In this document: positions 8,001 through 13,177 of the stretch, piece by piece
Position numbering within the stretch: the stretch's first letter is position 1
How the letters are laid out: the number at the start of each line of letters is the position of its first letter
Program-made: the position numbers and the translations under genes
Assembly: GCA_965657165.1 (NCBI GenBank)
Contig: CBFHNG010000046.1
Coordinates: 1-13,525, forward strand
DNA: 13,525 nucleotides
From: UBA3537 sp965657165
GTDB lineage: Bacteria; Bacteroidota; Bacteroidia; Flavobacteriales; Flavobacteriaceae
Direction: 5' to 3'
Notes under the pieces: model-generated
Databases searched by the model: none
What the model was told of the DNA's origin: nothing
What the model saw: the letters and a program-made list of their open reading frames with translations, nothing else

Positions 8001-8280
8001 GCTAATTAGTATTATGATTTATGCCTTTGTTATCCACATGCGTCTTGTTCCTGGTTTAAGAAGTCGTCTAGCCTTTAATATTGCTTCAATTCTTGCTTTT
8101 GGCAGTATATTGATGACTTATTTTGGTGTGAACTTCTACCTCGCTGGATTGCATTCGTACGCCAAAGATGATCAAGAAATAAGTGTTATTTATATTTTGT
8201 CAAGTCTTTTAATTCTTACAATAATCAGTGTTTTTGCATACATAAAACACCGTAAGTTTTACTCAAAGAAAGTTAGCTAA
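5086..8280 (+). CDS. ccsBA: System II cytochrome c biogenesis protein, fused ResB (CcsB) + CcsA
   Basis: Inner-membrane haem exporter and cytochrome c synthetase of System II. It moves haem to the periplasm and attaches it to CXXCH apocytochromes. The 1064-residue fusion starts with a ResB part: three membrane segments within residues 1-105, a periplasmic domain, and a fourth segment near 435-455. After a further hydrophobic stretch ending in VNAQ comes a periplasmic region of about 260 residues (FGELVIQDSDGRMKPVNTYA), then a multispan CcsA part. The CcsA part carries HAPWSDAYESM (816-826), the WWD motif WGRYWGWDPKETWALI (959-974) and AGLHSYA. His86, His886, His984 and His1023 have the order and C-terminal spacing of the TM-His1, P-His1, TM-His2 and P-His2 haem ligands known from Helicobacter CcsBA. 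A TTG at 5083 directly precedes ATG 5086, and ATG is the better start. The 3' end overlaps the convergent HAD gene by 8 nt. Confidence 0.95.
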   Translation: MFKKIANILFSTRLTAVLFIAYATAMAVGTFLDVGQSTSPTPYSRNLIYNAWWFEAIMVVFMINFVGNIFRYRLLRKEKWATLVLHLSFIFILLGAFITRYYSFEGMMAIREGATENTFLSQKTYLTTYIDGDFKIDGELQRLVRNDEVDFSPRLENDYSYSTTYGKTPVVVELIDFISGAEEDIVPDESGEYYLKLVEAGSGAPHNHFLKVGEVSSIHNVLYALNKPTPGAINLTFSDKGLTIQSPFEGEFMTMATGTQGQLVKDSIQPLVLRSRYIIGNQAIVFPKPVIKGVFDVVKKSKLLKGDEDGIALRVTASGETKTVKLLGGQGISNPFKQINVGGLDFAFKYGSKTLELPFDIKLNDFIAERYPGTEKSYSSYESKVTVFDNKDGDFDFHIYMNNILNHRGYRFFQSSFDPDEKGTILSVNHDYWGTWFTYLGYYLLYFGLMAILLSKGARMETLRQQLNKIKRKKAKLSILVFSLLSFGVNAQLSHTSDHQMLRPTQQQIDSILSANITPVEESNRFGELVIQDSDGRMKPVNTYASELLRKLSKKDTYNNFEANQVFLSMQESPQLWYNVPIIYLKPKKADTIRSVIGLPKEQKYAALIDFLDKNLNYKLGPYLEEAYSAQVPTAIQKEFKEADQRVSLLFNTLEGDALRLFPIPDDENNKWVSPKEFVQQGRVVKDSLYSNFIKTGFLAYLATLQNDKFQNTDFKQSQKLIEAIQKTQRRYGGKTMLSEKKIKTEITYNKYDIFKKLFSWYMYASSLMFVLLIIQILRDKSKVIKLSVNIFKVLIYVCFGLHTAGLIVRWYISGHAPWSDAYESMIYVAWATMAFGVMLGQKSNLTFASTAFVTAMILMIAHWNWMDPTIGNLQPVLNSYWLMIHVAVIVGSYGPMALGMILGVISLLLIILTTSKNKDKMGLNIKELTTINEMALTVGLVMLTIGNFLGGMWANESWGRYWGWDPKETWALISIMIYAFVIHMRLVPGLRSRLAFNIASILAFGSILMTYFGVNFYLAGLHSYAKDDQEISVIYILSSLLILTIISVFAYIKHRKFYSKKVS

Positions 8281-8932
8281 TTTTAGATTTGATTTTTTTG
8301 AAATGGATTTCTTTGTAATTAGAAATAACCATATCAGCTAAAGCATAATCTTGATTTTTTGAATGCTCGCTTTTGTAAGCCACACAATAAATTCCTGCAC
8401 CTTTTGCAGCTTTGATACCATTGGTAGAGTCTTCTATCACAAAACACTCATTTGGTAAAGCATTAGCCGCTTTAGCTGCATTAATAAAAATTTCTGGATG
8501 TGGTTTAGAGGCTTTAAGATCTGCACCACTAAGTTTATTTGAAAAAAAACGGTCTAAGTTAAAGCGCTTCATCACATTATTTATGGTAAACATTGATGCA
8601 GAAGAGGCCACAACTAATGTTAACCCATGATTAAAATAGTCGTTGATTAAATTCTCAACTCCCTCAAGCAGTTTCAAATCGTTATCATCAAAAAAGAGTT
8701 TGGTAAAATAATTACGTTTTATTTGCACCAATTCTTGGGGGTCTTGCTCGAGATTAAAATGTCTACAAAGCTGTTTGCATATACCATAAGTGGATTGTCC
8801 AGTGAATCCTTCATACATTTCTGAAGAAACTTCAATTCCAACTTTTCCAAACATTTTTTGATACGCTTTGTAGTGTAGCGGTTCTGTGTCTACAATTACA
8901 CCGTCCATATCAAACAAAACAGCTTTGAGCAT
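8273..8932 (-). CDS. HAD-superfamily phosphatase, beta-phosphoglucomutase-like
   Basis: A 219-residue haloacid dehalogenase-type hydrolase with a helical (C1) cap, probably cytoplasmic. Motif I is FDMDGVIVDTEPLH (Asp8 nucleophile, Asp10 acid/base), the cap begins with YEGFTGQST, motif II is VVASSAS (Ser110/111), motif III Lys143 lies in SKPHPEIF, and motif IV is IEDSTNGIKAAK (Glu167, Asp168). The order and the EDSTNGI signature match beta-phosphoglucomutase and related sugar-phosphate phosphatases. No maltose or trehalose phosphorylase lies nearby to support the mutase role, so the substrate is left open. It converges on ccsBA with an 8-nt overlap, the palindrome TTAGCTAA, which supplies the stop codon of both genes. 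Its upstream region holds the 12-bp inverted repeat at 8955-8997. No confident promoter was found, although minus-strand TATATTCG (8949-8956) is one mismatch from TAnnTTTG. Confidence 0.87.
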   Translation of the reverse strand: MLKAVLFDMDGVIVDTEPLHYKAYQKMFGKVGIEVSSEMYEGFTGQSTYGICKQLCRHFNLEQDPQELVQIKRNYFTKLFFDDNDLKLLEGVENLINDYFNHGLTLVVASSASMFTINNVMKRFNLDRFFSNKLSGADLKASKPHPEIFINAAKAANALPNECFVIEDSTNGIKAAKGAGIYCVAYKSEHSKNQDYALADMVISNYKEIHFKKIKSKIS

Positions 8933-8954
8933 AATTCAATTTTTTTTGCGAATA

Positions 8955-8997
8955 TAATTGTTCAATTTTTATTTTTTTTCAATTTATTGAACAATTA
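8955..8997. repeat. 12-bp perfect inverted repeat in divergent intergenic region
   Basis: Arms TAATTGTTCAAT (8955-8966) and ATTGAACAATTA (8986-8997) are exact reverse complements separated by 19 nt, mostly T. The site lies between the minus-strand HAD gene (start 8932) and the plus-strand small membrane protein gene (start 9041). Each arm contains TTGNNCAA, so the site could hold two dimer half-sites of a regulator controlling either or both genes. In RNA it would form an AU-rich hairpin, and it is not followed by a T-run that would make a good terminator. The function is inferred from position alone. Confidence 0.6.
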
Positions 8998-9040
8998 AAA
9001 TATTTTTTTTCTATTTTTAAACTTTAAAACTAATGCTTCA

Positions 9041-9226
9041 ATGAAATTTGTAAAACTATTAGGAATTACCAACGCACTTTTGCTTTTATTGTGCGTTCTA
9101 ATTATAATTGTCTCTGAATATTTGTTTTTTTCAGGACATGAATTACATGGAATTTTTGTAGGGATCTGGGCACCTATGCTTGTAGGTCTAATGATATTTT
9201 TTAAACTTTTTCGCCTTGGCCGCTAA
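9041..9226 (+). CDS. Small two-span membrane protein, function unknown
   Basis: A 61-residue hydrophobic protein beginning MKFVKLLG. Two predicted transmembrane helices (about residues 6-30 and 38-55) are joined by a short polar hairpin, SGHELHG (31-37). The C-terminus KLFRLGR is basic. Basic residues at both ends suggest both termini face the cytoplasm. No cysteine pair, metal motif or known domain is recognisable apart from the two His residues in the hairpin. It is the first gene of a same-strand run leading into a second tiny ORF, the trans-sulfuration enzyme and bshB1. The well-formed alternation of membrane and charged segments and the clean ATG support it as a real gene. I do not recognise the family and assign no function. 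Confidence 0.68.
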   Translation: MKFVKLLGITNALLLLLCVLIIIVSEYLFFSGHELHGIFVGIWAPMLVGLMIFFKLFRLGR

Positions 9227-9323
9227 CGACATCGTATTATATTTTTCCATTTTCGTTTCCGTTTGCGTTGCAATTTGGGCTTTTGTTCTTATCAAACAAT
9301 TCAACGACCTAGATAATAAATAG
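9216..9323 (+). CDS. Very small single-span membrane protein with TTG start
   Basis: A 35-codon ORF that uses TTG at 9216. The frame has no ATG between an upstream in-frame stop at 9192-9194 and that TTG. The product reads AANDIVLYF at the start, is strongly hydrophobic over residues 6-26, and ends with the charged tail KQFNDLDNK. That organisation is typical of single-pass membrane microproteins. It overlaps the last 11 nt of the preceding small membrane protein gene, consistent with coupled translation, and ends 19 nt before the trans-sulfuration enzyme gene. With no homology evidence and a non-ATG start, a chance ORF remains possible. It also fits the size of CcmD-type subunits, but nothing specific supports that. 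Confidence 0.42.
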   Translation: MAANDIVLYFSIFVSVCVAIWAFVLIKQFNDLDNK

Positions 9324-9342
9324 CGTTTAATTAACTCATTTA

Positions 9343-10500
9343 ATGTCAAAACAAAAAAAAGGTCAAAATACCATTTGTACCCACACAGGTGCTGTAGATG
9401 ATCCTCTTTTTCATGGGGCGGTATCTCCTGTATATCTTTCCACCTCCTATGGTTTTTTGGATCAAGACACAAAGCGCTATCCGCGCTATTTTAATACACC
9501 AAATCAGGAGCATCTAAGTAAAAAAATTGCTGCACTTGAAGATACAGAAGCAGGAATGCTATTTTCATCTGGTTTGGCTGCAGTATCCGCCGTGATGCTT
9601 ACTTTTTTGAAATCTGGAGATCATGCAGTTATCCAAAATGATATTTACGGAGGAACACGTAATTTTATTGAATCACATTTTAAGTCCTATGGTATTCAAT
9701 ATACTTTTACTAAAGATTTATCAATCAGTTCTTTTGAAGAATCTATTCAAAAAAATACAAAACTTATTTATATTGAAACGCCATCAAATCCACTTCTTAA
9801 ATTAGTTGATTTGTTTGCCATCGCAAAATTGGCAAAGACTCATAATATTATTTCAGCAATTGATAATACTTTTGCGACACCTATTGTTCAAAAACCACAT
9901 ACGCTTGGTATTGATGTAATTATTCATTCCGCTACAAAATATTTTGGAGGACATAGTGATATTAGCGCTGGTGCAATTGCTTCTTCTCAAAAAAATATTG
10001 ATAAAATCTGGGATTTAGCAAAAGATTTTGGAGGCAACCTCAGTGATTTTTCGGTTTGGATGCTGGAAAGAAGTATGAAAACTTTGGCTATACGAGTGAA
10101 AACTCAGCAAAAAAATGCCAAGAAAATGGCTCGATTTTTAGAAAAACATCCGAGCATTGATAATGTGTACTATCCTGGCTTAAAATCACATGAGCATCAT
10201 CAATTGGCAAAAACTCAAATGAAAGGTTTTGGTGCAATGCTATCGTTTGAATTGTCAAATGCATATGATACAGTTTTATTTTTAAAATCACTGAAATTAA
10301 TAAAACCTTCGATGAGCTTGGCTGGCGTTGAAAGTACAATGATTTTGCCTGCGGTTGCATCTCATGCCTTACTTTCGGAATCAGATCGGCTTGCACAAGG
10401 TATTACAAATCAATTGATACGTTTTTCTGTTGGAATTGAATCAAAAAAGGATTTAATTTACGATATTGAGCAAGCTTTGAGTTTAAGTAAAAAACACTAG
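9343..10500 (+). CDS. PLP-dependent trans-sulfuration enzyme (cystathionine gamma-synthase/lyase family)
   Basis: Fold-type I PLP enzyme of the Cys/Met metabolism family (385 residues, normal length). Members interconvert cysteine, cystathionine, homocysteine and methionine. Tyr46 and Arg48 in RYPRYFNTPN correspond to the residues that contact the neighbouring subunit's PLP phosphate. Other elements are SSGLAAVSA (75-83), Tyr102 in NDIYGGT, which stacks on the cofactor, Asp174 in AIDNTFATP, the Schiff-base Lys199 in HSATKYFGGHSD, and the C-terminal LIRFSVGIES. The usual YSRxxNPT is replaced by YPRYFNTPN, which differs from the textbook pattern but keeps Tyr, Arg and Asn. Sequence alone does not separate gamma-synthase, beta-lyase, gamma-lyase and methionine gamma-lyase. 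The gene stops 4 nt before bshB1, so the two are very likely co-transcribed, which hints at a role in cysteine supply. Confidence 0.9.
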   Translation: MSKQKKGQNTICTHTGAVDDPLFHGAVSPVYLSTSYGFLDQDTKRYPRYFNTPNQEHLSKKIAALEDTEAGMLFSSGLAAVSAVMLTFLKSGDHAVIQNDIYGGTRNFIESHFKSYGIQYTFTKDLSISSFEESIQKNTKLIYIETPSNPLLKLVDLFAIAKLAKTHNIISAIDNTFATPIVQKPHTLGIDVIIHSATKYFGGHSDISAGAIASSQKNIDKIWDLAKDFGGNLSDFSVWMLERSMKTLAIRVKTQQKNAKKMARFLEKHPSIDNVYYPGLKSHEHHQLAKTQMKGFGAMLSFELSNAYDTVLFLKSLKLIKPSMSLAGVESTMILPAVASHALLSESDRLAQGITNQLIRFSVGIESKKDLIYDIEQALSLSKKH

Positions 10501-10504
10501 CATT

Positions 10505-11224
10505 ATGAAAGTCGATATTCTTGCATTTGGCGCACATCCAGACGATGTCGAATTGTCTTGTGGTGGAACACTCCATAAAGCTATTCTTGAAGAAAAAACA
10601 GTTGGCATAATTGATCTTACTCGCGGAGAACTTGGGACTAGAGGTACCGCAGAAATAAGAAAAGCAGAGGCCAGCGCTGCTGCCAAAATTTTAGGGGTGT
10701 CCTTTAGAGAAAATTTAGGGTTTCCAGATGGTTTTGTATTCAATACCAAAGAGAACCAATTAGAAATTATCAAAAAAATTAGGGCATACCAGCCAGATAT
10801 CGTTTTTTGTAATGCTATTGACGACCGCCATCCCGATCATGCCAAATCGAGTACTTTGGTACGCGAGGCCTGCTTTTTAAGTGGTTTGACAAAAATCAAG
10901 ACAACAAACAAAAAAGAAGAGGAGCAAACTTCGTGGCGTCCCAAAGCTGTATATAGTTATATCCAATGGAAAAATAGTACACCAGATTTCGTGGTTGATA
11001 TAAGTTCTACTATAGATGTCAAAATGGCCGCAGTGGCTGCTTATAAGTCTCAATTTTTTGATTCCAAAAGTACTGAACCGGAAACGCCAATTTCGAGTCA
11101 AAATTTCATTGAAAGTATTCGCTATAGAGCTGCAGATCTTGGTCGCTTGGTCTTTTCCGATTATGCAGAAGGGTTTACAACCAGCAGACTTTTGGCAGTG
11201 GATTCTATATTTGATTTAAAATAA
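10505..11224 (+). CDS. bshB1: Bacillithiol biosynthesis deacetylase BshB1
   Basis: Zinc-dependent LmbE/PIG-L-type deacetylase of 239 residues that removes the acetyl group from N-acetylglucosaminyl malate in bacillithiol synthesis; BshC then adds cysteine. The zinc site is visible as GAHPDDVE (His11, Asp14) and DDRHPDHAKSS (His112), with Asp13 as the likely general base. GELGTRGT (41-48), the FPDGF turn and the C-terminal RAADLGRLVFSDYAEGF segment match BshB1 rather than general PIG-L proteins. It has no signal peptide and is probably cytoplasmic. The ATG at 10505 follows the preceding stop by 4 nt. bshA and bshC are not in the window. No hairpin terminator separates the stop from the tRNA promoter 15 nt downstream, so read-through into the tRNA is possible. 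Confidence 0.93.
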   Translation: MKVDILAFGAHPDDVELSCGGTLHKAILEEKTVGIIDLTRGELGTRGTAEIRKAEASAAAKILGVSFRENLGFPDGFVFNTKENQLEIIKKIRAYQPDIVFCNAIDDRHPDHAKSSTLVREACFLSGLTKIKTTNKKEEEQTSWRPKAVYSYIQWKNSTPDFVVDISSTIDVKMAAVAAYKSQFFDSKSTEPETPISSQNFIESIRYRAADLGRLVFSDYAEGFTTSRLLAVDSIFDLK

Positions 11225-11238
11225 ATTAAAAAAAAATC

Positions 11239-11269
11239 TTTGTATAAAATCATAAATGCGCTACATTTG
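11239..11269 (+). promoter_or_regulatory. Bacteroidota housekeeping promoter of tRNA-His
   Basis: TTTG at 11239-11242 and TACATTTG at 11262-11269 are separated by exactly 19 nt, a full match to the Bacteroidota sigma-ABfr consensus TTTG-N19-TAnnTTTG. The predicted start of transcription is around 11274-11277, about 20 nt before the mature tRNA. This is the best promoter in the window. Confidence 0.85.
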
Positions 11270-11293
11270 CACACGCATTTTTATATGCCAAAC

Positions 11294-11371
11294 GGTGGTT
11301 GTAGCTCAGTTGGTTAGAGCGCCTGATTGTGGTTCAGGAGGTCGTCGGTTCGAGACCGATCTTCCACCCCA
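11294..11371 (+). tRNA. trnH: tRNA-His (GTG anticodon)
   Basis: The cloverleaf folds by hand. The D stem is GCTC/GAGC, the anticodon stem CCTGA/TCAGG carries loop TTGTGGT with anticodon GTG, and the T arm has the TTCGAGA loop. The coordinates include the extra 5' G at 11294 (position -1), which pairs with C73 and is the histidyl-tRNA synthetase identity element, and the encoded CCA end (11369-11371). Oddly, acceptor positions 5 and 6 are T and face T68 and T67, giving two adjacent U-U oppositions between normal G-C pairs. It has its own promoter at 11239-11269 and a strong terminator directly downstream. Confidence 0.97.
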
Positions 11372-11375
11372 AAAT

Positions 11376-11407
11376 AAAAAGCTTCTCTTAAACAGAGAAG
11401 CTTTTTT
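11376..11407. terminator. Bidirectional rho-independent terminator
   Basis: A 13-bp perfect stem (11376-11388 with 11394-11406, core AGCTTCTCT/AGAGAAGCT) closes a TAAAC loop and is flanked by A5 on the left and T6 on the right. On the plus strand it ends the tRNA-His transcript 4 nt after the CCA. Read on the minus strand it has a T5 tail 24 nt after the stop of the convergent M28 peptidase gene. It therefore probably serves both. Confidence 0.9.
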
Positions 11408-11431
11408 GGTTACTATTGTTTTCTGAAAAAT

Positions 11432-12946
11432 TTATTCAAAAGTTTTATCAACTTTTACACGTTCTTTTCTGTTGGCCAATTCCCAAGCCGTATAAAACAC
11501 AAGACGCGTTCTGTTTTCCAACAGATCGTATTCTATTTTATCTGGTGTATCCGTTGCTTTATGATAATCTGCATGAGTGCCATTAAAATAAAAGATGATT
11601 GGAATATTGTTTTTTGCAAAATTGTAATGATCTGAACGGTAATAAAAACGATTGGGGTCATTTTCGTCATTATACGTATAATCCAATTCTATGTTGGTAT
11701 ATGTGTTGTTTACCTCCTCAGACAATTCGTGCAGTTCTGTACTCAATTTATCACTACCAATAAGATAAATATAATTCCGTTTTCCAACTTTTCGTTTGGG
11801 ATCGGTTCTCCCAATCATGTCTATATTAAGGTTAGCTACGGTATTTTCTAAGGAAACAATGGGATCATAATCTGTGTAGTACTGAGATCCTAGAAGTCCT
11901 TTTTCCTCTGCGGTAACATGCAAAAATACCACAGATCTTTTTGGACCTTCTCCATTTTTAACAGCTTTTTGGAAGGCTTTTGCAATTTCTAATAGTGCGA
12001 TGGTCCCCGAACCATCATCATCTGCACCATTAAAAACTTCTCCGTCGTGCATCCCAACATGGTCGAGATGTGCAGAAAGGATGATGTATTCTTCAGGTTT
12101 TTCTTTCCCTGGAATCATCGCAACAACATTTTCTCCGCTCACAGATTCAGAAACATTTTCAAAATGAATAGATATATTCTGAGCATATATACCATTAGCA
12201 CTTTGTACAAGTTTATTTCCCATTTCGGAGCTTGCTAAAAAACCATAAAATGAGTTGGCATCTACATCTAATGCCAAATTACTTTCACCTCCACGTTTTT
12301 CAATGGCCTTGTAATAGGACGAATAGCGTTTAAAAATCGCATTGTCTACAAGAAAAAATGCTTTTGCACCTAATTCTTTTGCAAGGTTGCGTTTTGAGCT
12401 TAGAGATTGTCTACCGTTGGACCATTTTGAAATTTCATTGGTTCCAGAAACAATATAGTTTCCATTGTCGTCTTTTGGCTCACCAGCTATAGCAACTACT
12501 ATTTTTCCATCAACATCCAAGTTTTTGTAATCATTATATAAGGTACTTCTAATACCGTAACCTACAAAAACAAACTCTTGCGCTTCAATTTTTGTAGTCT
12601 CTCCAGATGAAACAGCAACAAAATCGTCGTAATAGCTAAAAGTTTCATCGCCGATAGATATGGTTACCTTAGGCGTTTTTACAAGTTTCAATGGAACGTT
12701 TTGAAAATAATCACCATTATCTTTTGCAGCTCCAATACCTAAAGATTGATATTTTTGTTTGAGATATTCTACAGCTATTTTTTGTCCTTCTGTTCCCGTT
12801 TCTCTTCCTTGAAATTCATCTGAAGCATATGTATACAGTTTTTCTTTTAGATCTTTAGCTCTAATTTCATCGGCATAAACACTAGGATTTTGTGAAAAAA
12901 TTGAAAATGAGACCAATAGTAAGCAAAATAGGAGGTGATTTTTCAT
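11432..12946 (-). CDS. Secreted M28-family metallopeptidase with PA domain insert
   Basis: Exported zinc aminopeptidase-like protein of 504 residues. It begins with a signal peptide (MKNHLLFCLLLVSFSIFSQ, cleavage likely near residue 19) and has no lipoprotein cysteine at that site. A protease-associated-like segment lies at about residues 120-270. The M28 catalytic domain follows, with the expected two-metal ligands: His293 in SAHLDHVG, Asp309 in NGADDDGSG, the catalytic pair Glu347-Glu348 in VTAEEKGLLG, Asp376 in NIDMIGRTD and His462 in DYHKATDTPDK. All are present, so the enzyme should be active in the periplasm or outside the cell. Its likely role is peptide scavenging; substrate preference cannot be read from motifs. 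It is a monocistronic minus-strand gene ending at the shared terminator. It ends in KVDKTFE, with no type IX secretion tail visible. The ATG is placed directly at the signal peptide. Confidence 0.93.
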   Translation of the reverse strand: MKNHLLFCLLLVSFSIFSQNPSVYADEIRAKDLKEKLYTYASDEFQGRETGTEGQKIAVEYLKQKYQSLGIGAAKDNGDYFQNVPLKLVKTPKVTISIGDETFSYYDDFVAVSSGETTKIEAQEFVFVGYGIRSTLYNDYKNLDVDGKIVVAIAGEPKDDNGNYIVSGTNEISKWSNGRQSLSSKRNLAKELGAKAFFLVDNAIFKRYSSYYKAIEKRGGESNLALDVDANSFYGFLASSEMGNKLVQSANGIYAQNISIHFENVSESVSGENVVAMIPGKEKPEEYIILSAHLDHVGMHDGEVFNGADDDGSGTIALLEIAKAFQKAVKNGEGPKRSVVFLHVTAEEKGLLGSQYYTDYDPIVSLENTVANLNIDMIGRTDPKRKVGKRNYIYLIGSDKLSTELHELSEEVNNTYTNIELDYTYNDENDPNRFYYRSDHYNFAKNNIPIIFYFNGTHADYHKATDTPDKIEYDLLENRTRLVFYTAWELANRKERVKVDKTFE

Positions 12947-13177
12947 GTGATTTTGATTTTTAATTGTTTATGATTTACAAATTTCGTCTAAATAAATCAA
13001 TTTTTTATAAAAATGTGTTAAAATAAATAAAAACGGTTTGAGTGTAGCTTACTTCTTAAAAAGTCCATGAAATGCACGATTTTATCGTTGAAATCAAAAA
13101 AAAAATGAATTTTATGTCAATCGATTAAATATTTTGTATAGCTTTGCATTATTAATCATAAACAAAAAAAATTAATT
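12947..13177. other. 231-bp divergent intergenic region
   Basis: AT-rich gap between the M28 peptidase (minus) and the outer-membrane protein gene (plus). It holds the -7 element at 13139-13146, listed separately, and a weak 5-bp inverted repeat, ACGAT-TTT-ATCGT, at 13076-13088. I found no convincing promoter for the peptidase; the nearest minus-strand match (GAAATTTG) misses the consensus by one base and has no -33 partner. No small ORF with plausible content was seen. Confidence 0.6.
13139..13146 (+). promoter_or_regulatory. Putative -7 element for the outer-membrane protein gene
   Basis: TAGCTTTG fits TAnnTTTG exactly and sits 31 nt before the ATG at 13178, giving a leader of about 20-25 nt. 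The -33 element is not clear: TATG at 13113-13116 is the nearest candidate, and its 22-nt spacing is slightly long. The leader reads AAACAAAAAAAATTAATT, A-rich with no Shine-Dalgarno, as is common for well-expressed Bacteroidota genes. Confidence 0.55.

Noticed and set aside
9188..9472. 94-codon minus-strand ORF spanning the microprotein region and the start of the trans-sulfuration gene
   Set aside because: It lies antisense to the well-supported PLP enzyme N-terminus and two hydrophobic plus-strand ORFs, shows no recognisable motif, and has no promoter-like element.
10088..10773. Minus-strand ORFs antisense to the trans-sulfuration gene and bshB1
   Set aside because: The sense genes have complete catalytic motifs through these stretches, and the antisense translations lack domain features.
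13076..13088. ACGAT-TTT-ATCGT inverted repeat upstream of the outer-membrane protein gene
   Set aside because: Only a 5-bp stem with no T-run and no link to a promoter element; not distinguishable from chance.
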